Assembly (NCBI GenBank): GCA_900312665.1
Contig: ONZQ02000005.1
Location: 480,128 to 544,127, forward strand
Direction: 5' to 3'
DNA: 64,000 nt
Source: Cephalotrichum gorgonifer
Taxonomy: Eukaryota; Ascomycota; Sordariomycetes; Microascales; Microascaceae
Part shown: positions 45,001 to 56,251 of the stretch, in pieces
Layout of the letters: each line of letters opens with the position of its first letter
Position numbering within the stretch: position 1 is the first letter of the stretch
Program-made: the position numbers and the translations under genes
The notes under the pieces: model-generated
The model's input: the letters and a program-made list of their open reading frames with translations, nothing else
Databases searched by the model: none
Told to the model about the DNA's origin: nothing

Positions 45001-46338
45001 GGCTCTGAGTCTGATCTGCAACACCACAAGGCCTCTGGAACAAAGCCATGCGCCAAAAGGTTTCAGCCCCAACCTTGCTGAGACGAACAAGCCTTCGCAT
45101 TGGTATTCACTGCCGAATGGCCTCTTTCGAGACCTCGCGCCAACAAGTCATCACATTGCCTTATTCCTTTCGAAGCGCCCGCCGGCAGTCGCTGTTCTTG
45201 TTGTGGCTTTCCTTTGCCAATTAATTCCTTTCGACAGTCTTTAATGAAGAGAGTCCAATAATAGGTTCCCCCTCCTATTCTCCGGATCGGCTTCGTTCGG
45301 CTTGCGCCAGGTTCGGCGAATACTTTGCTGAACTCTGGTCCCGATAGGCCTGACAGCCCCCGGCTACGGGGGATACAGGGGTTAGCCCGCTTTAGTCCTC
45401 CCCTTCCCGCCACTTGCGAGCCTTTGTGGCGTGTCCACGGTCTCGGGATGGTGGGTACCTGCGCCGCCAAGAGCCAATCACAGACGCGAACCCCGTTGGA
45501 AGTGTCCGGGGGGCGCGGCCGATCTCGAACGCAGGGTGTTGCATTGCAGGACGATCCGACAACTTGGCATCCGAGACCTCCTCCCCCCTTCGAAATTCTT
45601 CATCTCGAGGTTGCAGTAGCGACCCTGAGAGCGTGTTATCGTGGTCAATTTACTATCCTCGGGCCTTCTCCAGGGCCTCGAACTGCAAGGAACCCACTCT
45701 ACTCTAACGTAATACGGAGCCAGATGTATCGTAACGCACGGTCGACCGCGAGTTCTGCGGCAATACCCTCGCCATTACGAGTATGGCGTCCAGCATTGAG
45801 CTAGGATGGTTCTGCCCGAAGGCAACAATAGCCTTCGTGTGGGTCTAGAATAGGGCGATTCCCGTCGCATGACACACATGGGGGTAAATCCCGACCTGTG
45901 GTCTGGACCCTTCCAGCGGCCACCTGCCTCTTCATCCTCTCTTCGCTCCCCCTCCCTAACTCCCGCGTGGGATCTTCTTTTAGTTCCTTTCAACTCCCTC
46001 CCGTCCTTCAATCTTCGATATGTCGATTCGTTCGGTGAAGGAACCCAAACAATAGGCCCTCCTCCTCCCTGTTCAACGGGCAGGTCCCTTTCTATTCTCT
46101 TCTTACCTTTCTCTTAACCACTCGAACGAAACCCCGACGGCCCTCGACCGAATTCGCTCGGTATCTCGCCTCGTTCGACATCACACTCTTTAATCGATTC
46201 ACCCGCCGGACGGATACGTTCCCTTCTTTGTAAATAATCTAAGCGATATTTGCTATACGCCAGTTTCTTCTTCTTCGGCTCACTTGGGCACCTCGAATTG
46301 TCTTTCCTTCGCTTCTAATACCCAATACCCCACCTATC
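42095..46338. other. Gene-poor stretch of 4.2 kb
   Basis: No intact gene is supported. Short frames at 43178-43597 (+), 44168-44416 (-), 44438-44752 (+) and 44891-45100 (-) have no signal peptide, domain or conserved splice pattern. The minus frame at 44168-44416 looks protein-like and could be a relic. A direct duplication lies at 43455-43525. I see no terminal repeats or transposase motif. Confidence 0.5.
43455..43525 (+). repeat. Imperfect direct duplication
   Basis: GGGTCACCTCTGCATGCTA occurs at 43455-43473 and exactly again at 43507-43525, a period of 52 bp. The sequences after each copy are also related (TTCGGACCGAATCCGCGGG and TTCGGATAGATTCCACGGG). Confidence 0.8.
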
Positions 46339-47421
46339 ATGCGCTGGACCACATCAATCGCGGCGGCCCTTCTCGCCGCCGGGGCCTCCGCCTCCGGAGT
46401 CGTCGCCATAGAGCGAGGGGTTGTCCCCCTCAGCTCCGCCGACGTCCTCGAGCGGCGGTACCTCGACGTGAGCTCAGGACACCACCTCGTCCGCCGCCAA
46501 CGACCGCAGTTCGAGTCGACCGTGACCCTCAACCAGGACGGCACGATCGACATGGAGGCCTGGGACACGGAGACCGAGACGGCGTGCCAGGACGCGCTCA
46601 AGAGGCTACAGATAGCATCTAACCCGTCGGGCGTCTGCATCTGCTACAATCTCCCCAGCCTGGACACCGCGTCGGGCGTGTTCGAGGCGGACCTGAGAGT
46701 CTACAGGTTCAACGAGCCGTCCGGGGCCTTCCAGGGGATCTCGGCGGAGAACATCAGGGTCGGGCTCATGTACAACGGGGCGTCGGTGTCGCCCATCACA
46801 GCCGAGGACATGCAGGCCCGTAACGTGGCGGGGACGACGAGGAAGAGGCAGAATGCTGCCGGCGCCACGGACGACCAGGCCTCCGCCACGCCTGATCTCC
46901 CGCTCCTACAACAGTACCTCCTTGTCGGACAGATCGCGGAGGACCGGATGGGAGACCAGATGACCATGTAAGCCCCTACCCCTGTCCCTCACCCCCGAAG
47001 GGGTGGAAAAAAAGAAGAAGAAAATACTAACTGAAACCCAAGGGCCGAACTTGAAGCTCTCGTCATGCCGGTCCTGACTCTTACGGCCGACAACACCGCT
47101 GGGCAGGCTGTCTCCACGAATGTCTCCTCCAACGAGGCCGTCTTCGTCACGGGCGTCTTCTCGCGCGAGGTCGTCATGTCGGACTTCGCGCGGGCGTCGG
47201 CGGCCGTGGACCTGAGGGTCGAGCAGCTGGCGAACCGCACGGTGGCGTTCGTGCTCCCCGGTGTGCAGCTCATGGTGTACCCTATCGGGCTGATCATCAC
47301 GGGGTCGTGGTTGGTGATCGGGGTGACCGCGTACGGGATCGGGACGTACGACCGGATAAGGTACGCGGCGAGCTACAGGCGGAGGACGGCGAGGGCGATG
47401 GATAAGGGGAGGCAGATATAG
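46339..47421 (+). CDS. Predicted type I membrane protein with signal peptide
   Basis: Two exons (46339-46967 and 47043-47421) encode 335 residues. The 75-bp intron has a perfect TACTAAC branch site. The signal peptide is MRWTTSIAAALLAAGASASG. The luminal part contains LERRY and VRRQRPQF dibasic sites that suit kexin processing, then CICYNLPSLDTASGVFEADL, a block I have seen in uncharacterised fungal surface proteins but cannot name. A single long hydrophobic segment (QLMVYPIGLIITGSWLVIG) near residue 290 is followed by a basic tail (YRRRTARAMDKGRQI), so the C-terminus should face the cytosol. The upstream 150 bases are pyrimidine-rich. The function is unknown. Confidence 0.82.
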
Positions 47422-48304
47422 AGTGCGGCTCCGAAGCTGCCTTGGTGAGGGAGGATGAAGGTGATATCCAACGGTTAGTAAGAGGTGGAAAGTATCTCTT
47501 TCGGGAGAATATCTCGAGATACCCCTTGACCGAGAGCGAGGGGTGCGTGGTTGCATTAAGACTGGTTTTACAGTAGCGGTAGCGCTTTGCCGTTGTCATT
47601 TTTTTTTTCGCTTCTACCCGGTATCTTGGCAGATTCGACACCCACTGTGTTTGTTTCGTCAATTCGTATATAAACCATAAATATTTTGATTCGATCGCTG
47701 CTTCACCCGTCATATTAGAGAGAATATAAAGTTTTAAATCTATTTACTCAGTCTGTCCTGCACTTTCCCAAACCTAGGTAACACTGAGCTTTCGTCTATT
47801 GCCTAAACTCTCAACACATTTTTATGTTTTTTCTCTGTCTCGTGGCCGTGGTAGGGAAGTTATTAGTACATTCGAGCCGAGTGTCCGCAGCAGAGCGACA
47901 CGGAGACGGAGCGGGGCCGTACTCGGATATCACATCATCATGATCATGGCGAGGATAGCGAGTCCCCTGAGCTTTTTCGCCGACGGTAGCCGCTTACACA
48001 TATGCTTTCTCGACTTGCATCATTCATGAAGTCATCGATTTAACCCACTATTGTTGTAGTCATTGTCCCTTCACGTAGTTGTGTGCTGATGCATCGACTT
48101 GGTCGAACAGTCCATTATTCAATTGCAACCACAAGGCCTTTGACGGAAACCAGTCGTATAGGACAATGTCGTCTCCGACATCACCATAACGGACCTCGTC
48201 TTCCACAGACATTGGCTCAGTCCCAGATCAAGTCCCAGATCAAGTCCCAAATCACCCAACTCCCCCGATCCAAGCGGCTGCTCTCACACTCGACCGCCTC
48301 AACA
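47422..48304. other. Intergenic, membrane protein to toroid-like gene
   Basis: The stretch contains the 3' end of one gene and the promoter of the next. An in-frame extension of the next gene starts at 48083. Confidence 0.5.
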
Positions 48305-49493
48305 ATGGCCACCCCAGACGAGCCAATCAGCCGATTCAAGAAATCAATGCAAGATGTCTACGGTCCCATCGACGACCTCACCGCCGAGAAGGCTAAGACC
48401 TGGGATCCCCCGTCTTCTCCGGGCGCGGGGGGCCACCGCGGCCGGTACCTCTGGACCGACGCCTTCGGGGTGGTAAACCTCATAACCCTATACAAAGAGA
48501 CCTCGGACCCTTCCTGCCTCGAACTAGCGAAGTCACTCGTCCGCACCGTGCACGACGTGCTTGGCCGCACGCGCGACGGCACAGCCCGACTCCCCGGCGC
48601 GACGGACTCGGCACCGCTCAAGGGTGGGCTGAGGATCGGAAAGCTCGACGAGGGGGGCCGTGACGGGGACGGGCAGTACCATCACTATCTTACGCTGTGG
48701 ATGTTCGCTCTGAACAGGTTATCCGTCGCCGCGGGAGACAGGGGGTACAACGACCTCGCGGTCCAGCTGGCGGCCGCCATCCACCCTCACTTCGTCCATC
48801 GGAGCTCCTCAGGTCGCCTCAGCCTCGTATGGAAAATCTCGATGGATATGAGGCTCGCGCTCGTGCCGTCGGAGGGGCACCTCGATGGGGCGACAGGGTA
48901 CGTCATCTACGGCCTCCTCCAGCGCACAGCCGCCCACTTCGACTCCTCGTCGCCCCGCGTCTTGGAGGCGGAGCTGAAGGACTACTCCGAGATCATGGGT
49001 CGCGAGGGCGGCCGGGGCCTCACGGCTAGCACGGACAGCTTGGATCTAGGGATGGGTCTCTGGATGTGCCACCTCGCCAGGGGAGAGCCGTGGGCCGATA
49101 GGCTGGGGGCTGAGAGTATGTACATGGCGCTCAAGGCTCTGGGCCGTGACCGGGGGCCTCCGAGCAGGCGGTTGGCGTTTAGGGAGTTCGGGCTCTGTCT
49201 TGGGGCCAGGTGCTACGGTGCGGAGGGCCTCGTTGCACAGGGGGTGGACGAGCTGGTCCGGTTCTGGGAGGAGTATGAGGACGAGTTGGACGGGGATTTG
49301 AGGCCTATATCGCTCGTGATGTATGCCGCCGCGATCATGCCTGGTGGTGAGATCCCTTCCCCCCAACACTCCCCCAACATCCCCTCCCCCCCAACACTGT
49401 ATAACTACCTTACTCAGTGTTCATCGCTTGCTTAGTAGAGTATACTGACACGGCATAGCTTTCCGCAAGGAGTATCTTCCTCTCACAAAATAA
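48305..49493 (+). CDS. Six-hairpin/alpha-toroid-like protein
   Basis: Two exons (48305-49346 and 49459-49493; intron 112 bp) encode 358 residues. Splicing replaces an improbable low-complexity end with MPGAFRKEYLPLTK, which completes the last helix. Blocks such as GRYLWTDAFGVVNLITLY, GGLRIGKLDE, DGQYHHYLTLWMFALNRL and YAAAIMPG resemble uncharacterised bacterial and fungal proteins with repeated alpha hairpins, as in six-hairpin glycosidases. No catalytic residues can be named. The frame stays open to an ATG at 48083. That extension is Arg/Ser-rich (RLGRTVHYSIATTRP) with an SQIKSQIKSQI repeat and could be a mitochondrial leader. I chose the ATG at 48305 because conservation-like sequence starts there. 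No signal peptide is seen from that start. Confidence 0.78.
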
Positions 49494-50980
49494 TGGGCCA
49501 AAGACGCCCAGGCAACTCAGTCTTAGGCCTTCGCTAGGGTCGCGGGTGTGTGTGGAAGTGTAAGTCGTAATCTTGTAGGAAATCGCTTTAATCCAAGTGT
49601 AAATAATGCTCGGGCTCGATGCCGATAAAGCACAATTGTGTTAGGCTCTGTGTCCTGTGATTCTATGGCTGGGCCTGTGGGACAAGTACCTAAACCCTTG
49701 ATAGGCGAAGTTAATATGGGAGTTGCGTCGTGTCTGGCTTCGCGGCAGCTAAAAAAAAAATGCAGCCTCCGGCCTCAATGCCTCCTACTCATTCCATCTA
49801 CTGCTAGTTTGTGAATCATCCATCTTTACTGCCACAGTGGGTAACCTGCACAATGGTACCCGTACATCTAGTATGTGTGCTCGCCCATAAAATTTTCGAA
49901 AGAACTCGGCCTCCGAGGTTTCGGCCCCGTGGTGGTATTCTTGCTCCCGGACAGCCGGCTCGTTTGGGCCTTTTTGGGGGTGGGTGATGTTGATCTAGGG
50001 CAATCTGGCATCTCGGCACACGGCACGCGATCTTGAAGGCGGCAGAGCCCTCGGGAATTAGACTTGCCAAGAACCGACCTCCGGGGGGTGCTGCCGATCT
50101 TGTTTATTCCCGGCTTGGCCAGGCAAATCATGGGCCTGTTGGTGACAATAATACATCTTCTTTGAGCAGCACGAGGCACTTCTGGGTGATTCTGGCATCA
50201 GCCCATTCTGTATATTGGCATGGTCAGGTCCGAGGATAACGGGGATACTCGTCCACGCTGCGGGATTCCCCCACGATGGGTGTATTGGCTTGTTTGTTCC
50301 TAGTTTAACTAGTGACACAGACATTCACCGTATCTCACCTCATGCTGCTCCTTCCAATATGCGGAGATAAATAATGGCACCAGTGACGCCATGAATACAT
50401 GTAAACCACCCAATCAACCAAGGCGCAACCCACAGCCGAGGAGTCACTTACACACACTCCTCCTTGCCCCCCTCCCCGCGAATCCAGCCAGCGAAACAAA
50501 TCTCTCCCATTACATATTACCCCCAGTTGTCAGGATCTCCAAAACCCTCCACGCCATGACTGCCGGACAGGGATTCCCGCTGCCGCCCATGCATCCATTA
50601 GACATCTAATCTGGGTAAAATAGGATGAAATGGCGCGTGCCGCCATCGTTCGGAGAAAGAACTCTATAAGTCTTCTTCCCCCAGATTTACCCGCCGCCCA
50701 ATCCGCCCTAGTCCCTGATTTCCCCGCAGAGCCGAGAGAGAGTGCGTACGCGTTCATCGTTACTTGACGTAGATTAAAGTTATCACAGCCGTGGGAGCGG
50801 GTCCTATACTCGGTCGTTGTATTGTATTTTCTTTCACGATGCTCCCCTGAAGGCGGCACAGTTTCGATATACTTGGACTTGGGCCAAGATTTAGAAGAAC
50901 AAAGTACTCTTATCCGCTCCAGTCCGTGCTCTCTCACTGACACTGCTACTCCGCTACACCCGGCGGCCGTCTAAATTTTG
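49494..50980. other. Intergenic, left of the assembly gap
   Basis: About 1.5 kb with only short frames. No features are recognised. Any gene here may be lost in the gap. Confidence 0.5.
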
Positions 50981-51751
50981 NNNNNNNNNNNNNNNNNNNN
51001 NNNNNNNNNNNNNNNNNNNNNNNNNNNNNNNNNNNNNNNNNNNNNNNNNNNNNNNNNNNNNNNNNNNNNNNNNNNNNNNNNNNNNNNNNNNNNNNNNNNN
51101 NNNNNNNNNNNNNNNNNNNNNNNNNNNNNNNNNNNNNNNNNNNNNNNNNNNNNNNNNNNNNNNNNNNNNNNNNNNNNNNNNNNNNNNNNNNNNNNNNNNN
51201 NNNNNNNNNNNNNNNNNNNNNNNNNNNNNNNNNNNNNNNNNNNNNNNNNNNNNNNNNNNNNNNNNNNNNNNNNNNNNNNNNNNNNNNNNNNNNNNNNNNN
51301 NNNNNNNNNNNNNNNNNNNNNNNNNNNNNNNNNNNNNNNNNNNNNNNNNNNNNNNNNNNNNNNNNNNNNNNNNNNNNNNNNNNNNNNNNNNNNNNNNNNN
51401 NNNNNNNNNNNNNNNNNNNNNNNNNNNNNNNNNNNNNNNNNNNNNNNNNNNNNNNNNNNNNNNNNNNNNNNNNNNNNNNNNNNNNNNNNNNNNNNNNNNN
51501 NNNNNNNNNNNNNNNNNNNNNNNNNNNNNNNNNNNNNNNNNNNNNNNNNNNNNNNNNNNNNNNNNNNNNNNNNNNNNNNNNNNNNNNNNNNNNNNNNNNN
51601 NNNNNNNNNNNNNNNNNNNNNNNNNNNNNNNNNNNNNNNNNNNNNNNNNNNNNNNNNNNNNNNNNNNNNNNNNNNNNNNNNNNNNNNNNNNNNNNNNNNN
51701 NNNNNNNNNNNNNNNNNNNNNNNNNNNNNNNNNNNNNNNNNNNNNNNNNNN
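50981..51751. other. Assembly gap (771 N)
   Basis: The bases are undetermined. The true length and content are unknown. Confidence 1.
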
Positions 51752-52145
51752 GGGTGGATGCAGAAATGCTTTGGTTAATTAACGACGCGAAATTTTCCTT
51801 TCCTGCTTCTGAATGGCTACTTACGAGAGAGCGAAGGCCGTCAGAAACTGCCCTCTCACGCCGCGATACCCAAAATCCCGGATAATGAGCCCGGCCCTCC
51901 AGGCGCCGCCCATGGATGACCGGGCCAGATCATATAATTCAAACCCATCTGTGTACATAGAGAGATGAGGTCCGCCCCCCTTCTTCCTTTTTCGTACCGA
52001 AGAAAGTTTCTTTATTAGTAGTCCGGGTTCGCCTCTCTTACTTGAAGCCCTCGTTCCTGGTCCGTGTATTCGTCCATCCTCCCCCCCAACCGAAACCTGA
52101 GTATCGAGGAAACAGCATCACCCAAAGCCAAAACCTCCAACGACA
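51752..52145. promoter_or_regulatory. Upstream region of the dioxygenase gene
   Basis: The 394 bases between the gap and the start codon contain pyrimidine-rich stretches in the last 150 bases (likely leader). No defined motif stands out. Confidence 0.4.
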
Positions 52146-53699
52146 ATGATGGAACTGAAGGCTATCATCGCCGGCCTCCTCCTGGCGGCCGCGCCTCTCG
52201 CCTCCGCCCACCCCGGCCACGAGCCGGTCCCCCACCACGCCGCGAGGCCGCTGAAGGGCAGGGATCTGAACCACTGCTCCAAGAGGTTCGCCGAGCCTCA
52301 GTTCCACAAGCGGTTCGTGGAGAAGAATAGCGATGAGCTGCTTCGTCTGCGCAGGTCGGTGGGCGTCGAGCCGCACGATAGGTATGACTGCCCCGGTTTG
52401 TTTGGGGAAATGAGGGGAGGGTAATTCAATGTGGCGGATGGGAGATGGCTGACATTGGTATTTTATCTTTTGGCGTATAGCTCCAAGCTCCACACGAGGG
52501 ATTATATTTCCGTTTCCCAGATCGACCACAAGGTTGATAAAGAGGTCACCCTCGACATGTCGCCGTCGGAGCTCTTCGCGGATGCCGGTGCCTGCATCCT
52601 CATGCCGGCCGTGGACCAGGGACCACTGTGTAAGTGAAAACGGGGAGCCTATGCTCATACCTTTTTGTTCTTTTCTGGGGAGGTCGAGAATCTCGGGTTT
52701 AACCCAGTACACCGGCCCGAAACTACCCTCAACCTGTGAAGCTAACATGCGGGACTGAAGATGTCCTCGGTGAGGAGGTCCGGAAGGACATCACCAACTC
52801 CGAAGCAGGCGTCAAGATGACCCTAGCCATCCAGGTTGTCGACGTCCAGACCTGCGAACCCGTCACCGACGCGTACGTCGACATCTGGAGCTCCAACTCT
52901 ACTGTAAGTGGACTTGAAATCCCACAGCCCTAATAGCACAATATTGGAGGCATTGGGGCGGACGAACTAATGCGCAAATAGGGCATCTACGTCGGTGTTC
53001 AGGGGTACCCCGGCATGGGTGACCCTAACGATCCCTCGATCCTGAAGGGGACGACACTCCGTGGTGTGCAGCCGACTGACGAGGACGGCATCTCGACCTT
53101 TGACACACTCATGCCAGGCCACTATGAGGGCCGCGCCACTCACATTCACGGTAACCCCCCCCCCCCCAAAAAAAAAAACACCTTAACCCATTTCCCTGAG
53201 CCTCAAATAACACCTGCCCATCTAACGCCACCTAGCTATTGTCTACCTCGGCGCGACCAAGCAGGCCAACAACACCATCACCGGCGGCCGCGCAGCCCAC
53301 GTGGGCCAGCTCTACTTCGACCAGTCCCTCATCGCCGGCTTCACAAACATCGCACCCTACTCGCAGAACACGATGGCCATCCTCCCCAACACCCAGGATT
53401 TCCTCTTCCAGATGGGCGCCAACGGAGACGACCCCATCGTGCGGTACTCCCTGGTCGGCGACAAGGTCGAGGACGGCCTCTACGCCTGGATCCGCTTCGG
53501 CATCAACGTCAACGCCAACATGCGCGTCAACCCCGCTGCGTTCTGGACCGAGAACGGCGGCGTGATGAACCCTACGGGGCCCGTCGCGCAGTTGGGCGGT
53601 GGGTTCGGTGGGTTCCCTGGTGGCGGGTTCGGTGGCGGGTTCCCCGGATTCGGCAGGCTCGTGAGGAGGATCTTTGGGAGGGGCGGTGACGAGGAGTAG
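52146..53699 (+). CDS. Extracellular intradiol ring-cleavage dioxygenase
   Basis: Five exons (52146-52381, 52481-52629, 52761-52903, 52982-53150, 53236-53699) encode 386 residues. A signal peptide (MMELKAIIAGLLLAAAPLAS) makes it extracellular. The intradiol core shows GPLYVLGEEVRKDI, CEPVTDAYVDIWSSNSTG and PGHYEGRATHIHAIVYLG. By analogy with catechol dioxygenases the Fe(III) ligands are Tyr129, Tyr224, His230 and His232; all four are present. These enzymes split catechol-type rings between the hydroxyls with O2, and secreted fungal members act on lignin-derived or plant phenolics. The codon of ligand Tyr129 is split by intron 2. The C-terminus is a Gly/Phe-rich tail (GGGFGGFPGGGFGGGFPGF) and a basic patch. 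Intron 4 holds a poly-C/poly-A tract. The substrate cannot be told. Confidence 0.92.
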
Positions 53700-54188
53700 A
53701 GTGGTTCATTTGGAGAGAGGGGGGGCGAGTTCGCCCACTAAAGGGGGTCGCGTGGGCCGTGGGCCGAGTGAGTTCTAAAGACAATCTTTTGGACTATTCC
53801 GTATTTATCATTTCGACAATACTGAGAATGGAAGCATGTATCCCGCTGCAAGTGTGAATACACGAGGCGAATACAACCCGTCCTGTTTCGCTGCTGGTTC
53901 TTCTTAACGAAGTGTGGAAGTACCTGAATCGGTTTCGTCTCTTAGGGATAAATGACTCTTAACATTTGTACCTACTTCTCATTACAAGTTACTCTCTCAA
54001 TGTGCAACGATATAATAATTTAGCAAGCTCTCTAGACTATCATGTATGAAGCAGCAAGAAAAGGGAGCAGATAAAAGCAACAGCGCCGAACATCGCCTTC
54101 CCCTGAGTCTTCTGCCTCTCAAAACTGTTCACTGTAAACCCTCCAATGATGATCTCAACTCCAAGATACTCCTAGTCTAGCCCAACTT
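53700..54188. other. Convergent 3' region, dioxygenase / KDEL protein
   Basis: Flanking genes end toward each other. The sequence is AT-rich and no gene is seen. Confidence 0.6.
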
Positions 54189-55161
54189 TTACAGCTCATC
54201 CTTATCCCTCCTCTGTGCCTGTGTCAGAGCCCTCTTCCCCATCCTCTCCTCCCTCACCTGCTTCCTATTGTGCCGCTCCGCCGCCGCGTGCGCCCTCTCC
54301 CAAAACAGCCTCGCCGTGCGGCCCTCCTCCGTCTCGCGGATGTACTTCGCCTCGACGGAGAAGGACAGGTCGCGACCTCCGTTCTCGCGGTCGGGGAGGG
54401 TGATGGGCTGGGCCCAGGCGATCACGGCATCATCCTGGTGGTAGGGGACGTATTTCGAGAGATTTTTCAACTCAGCTGTTTGATGGGTTAGGACAAATTA
54501 CTCTTGTATTTCTTTGTGGGGATTTAGGTTTATGGTTGCTCATAGATCTGAGATTGATACCGCACGAGAGAACCTGTGAAGGGGACGACTAGAACTTACC
54601 CTCACACTTGCTGCCCTGGGCCACCCAGAGTGGTAAAGAGTCGTAAATCTCGCCCGGCGCAAAGATCATCACCTTCTCCTCGGCGGGTAGCACCTCCAAA
54701 TTCTCATCCCCCGTCACCATATCGTCAACCGCCTTCGACTTCCTCAGCACCGTGAGCCACCTCTTCTTCCGCTGCGCCTCGTCCTTCAGCTGCTCCTCCA
54801 CCCAGACCCTCACGGCCTGCGGCACGTCCTTGTACTCCATCATCACGACGTCTCTCTCGCCGCCCTTGTAGTTGACTCCCTGCCAGGCGCCCGGGTAGAA
54901 CCTCGACATGAGGATGCCGTTGACGACGGTGGCCCAGGGCGCGAGGCCCTCGGGTCGGGGCTTGTAGATGTCCGTGACCTTGTACTGCGTCGCGGTGAAG
55001 TTGGCCGCGGTCTCGCAGGAGTTGTACCCGCCGAGGCTCCCACCGTCGGCGGGCATGGTGTTCTTCCAGGCGAAGTTGTCGACCGTTCCGATGCGATAGA
55101 CGTCCCAGTTGTGCGCGGCGGAGGCGAGGGCCGCGAGAAAGAGGGGGGCCGTGAGCTTCAT
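54189..55161 (-). CDS. Signal-peptide protein ending in KDEL
   Basis: Two exons (55161-54600 and 54475-54189; intron 123 bp) encode 282 residues. The start at 55161 gives the signal peptide MKLTAPLFLAALASA; an ATG six codons upstream is also possible. The mature part begins HNWDVYRIGTVDNFAWKN, with few cysteines (NSCETAAN, SKCEG) and one N-glycosylation motif (NFTA). The second half is helical and strongly charged (RETEEGRTARLFWERAHAAA). The last four residues are KDEL, the retrieval signal for ER-resident soluble proteins. I do not recognise a family or active site. With a leader and KDEL, an ER-luminal location is the plain inference; it could be a chaperone-like factor or an enzyme of unknown type. 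Confidence 0.82.
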
Positions 55162-56251
55162 TTTGGGGAGCTGGGTCACAAGATCAAAGGGCGAAGTGGA
55201 TTTGTGCAGTATATTTCTGAGGAGTGAGGATCTTGGATAGTGATGATGGTCAATGGCCTGCCCTTAGGAGTCCAGGATTCAACAATACGACTACATGAGG
55301 CAAAAGTGAGGGCGTTCAGACTCCTTCACACGTCGACTGGGACACGAAGGAACGTGGGGGACGGCAGATGCGACACTTATGCAGTGATTCAGTTATTTAA
55401 TTTATATTTCCTCCGGTCGACAAGGTTTCCGTGGTTTTCCACGTTTCTCTCCCTCTCTCTTCCTCTCCACGTCTCGGCGGCAGTTCATATAACAGCCTAA
55501 TCAAAACGCGACCTACGGGAACGAACACGTGTTACTTTCCCCTCGAGCCAAGGATATTATCATCGTTTCTTCGCCTGATATAATAATGTTTAATATCCAT
55601 TTGCGGTCGGCAATTTTTGCTATGTTGTGCACAGGGGCCAGTTGTGATGATCAGTGGGTAGTGCTGTCCACGATGAGGATGGTGCGTGTAAGTGCGATTA
55701 AGAGGGCGAACGGGGGGGTCGCTCCAAACATTTGGGAAGCGGGAGTTCTTTTCATACTCCTAAATGTTGAATACGGAAATAGTAATTGATGTTGAATTGC
55801 TGAGCTCCAATACCGAGTCTAGATGTAAGAATCATGCCTCTCCAATTGAGTAAATATTTGGCTACTGCTACTGCCGCTTGCGTCGATCCGGAGCCTTACA
55901 TTTTACCGCGGCTAAGCTAGGGACTCTGGATTTCCCCCCCGTAGGGCTCTCGGATGATCGTGATGAAATAATACAGGCTGGTGTTTGGTCATTCAAGCTG
56001 CCTTATGCACGGTCTTATGCCTCTTGAGCCATAGGGTCGTGGATTCACCCGCAATCGCCCTTCTTGTATAGAGATATTCAAAACCACTCTATCGCTTAGA
56101 ATCGCGCCGCGGCGGCCTGGACTTCATAGAGTTATCTTCCTTTCCAAGGAGTGTGAGGGGTAAGTCCCTTGAAGTCCGTAGAAGGGAAATAAGTTCGGGT
56201 ATGGGGTATTATTCAAGCGCCGGTGTGGGAAGGGTCTGGTAAGTGGCAGTA
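55162..56251. other. Intergenic, KDEL protein to DUF4360-like gene
   Basis: About 1.1 kb. A CACGTG is at about 55526. The frame at 55529-55789 (+) has no features. Confidence 0.5.

Noticed and set aside
43600..45800. Transposon relic in the gene-poor stretch
   Set aside because: No terminal repeats, transposase DDE-type frame or reverse transcriptase motif could be found by eye. It is kept only as an uncertain relic.
46906..47556. Minus-strand frame of 216 codons
   Set aside because: It covers the second exon of the type I membrane protein in antisense. It is Arg/Pro/His-rich, as expected of a shadow.
50978..51778. Frame of 266 codons
   Set aside because: It consists almost wholly of undetermined bases in the assembly gap.
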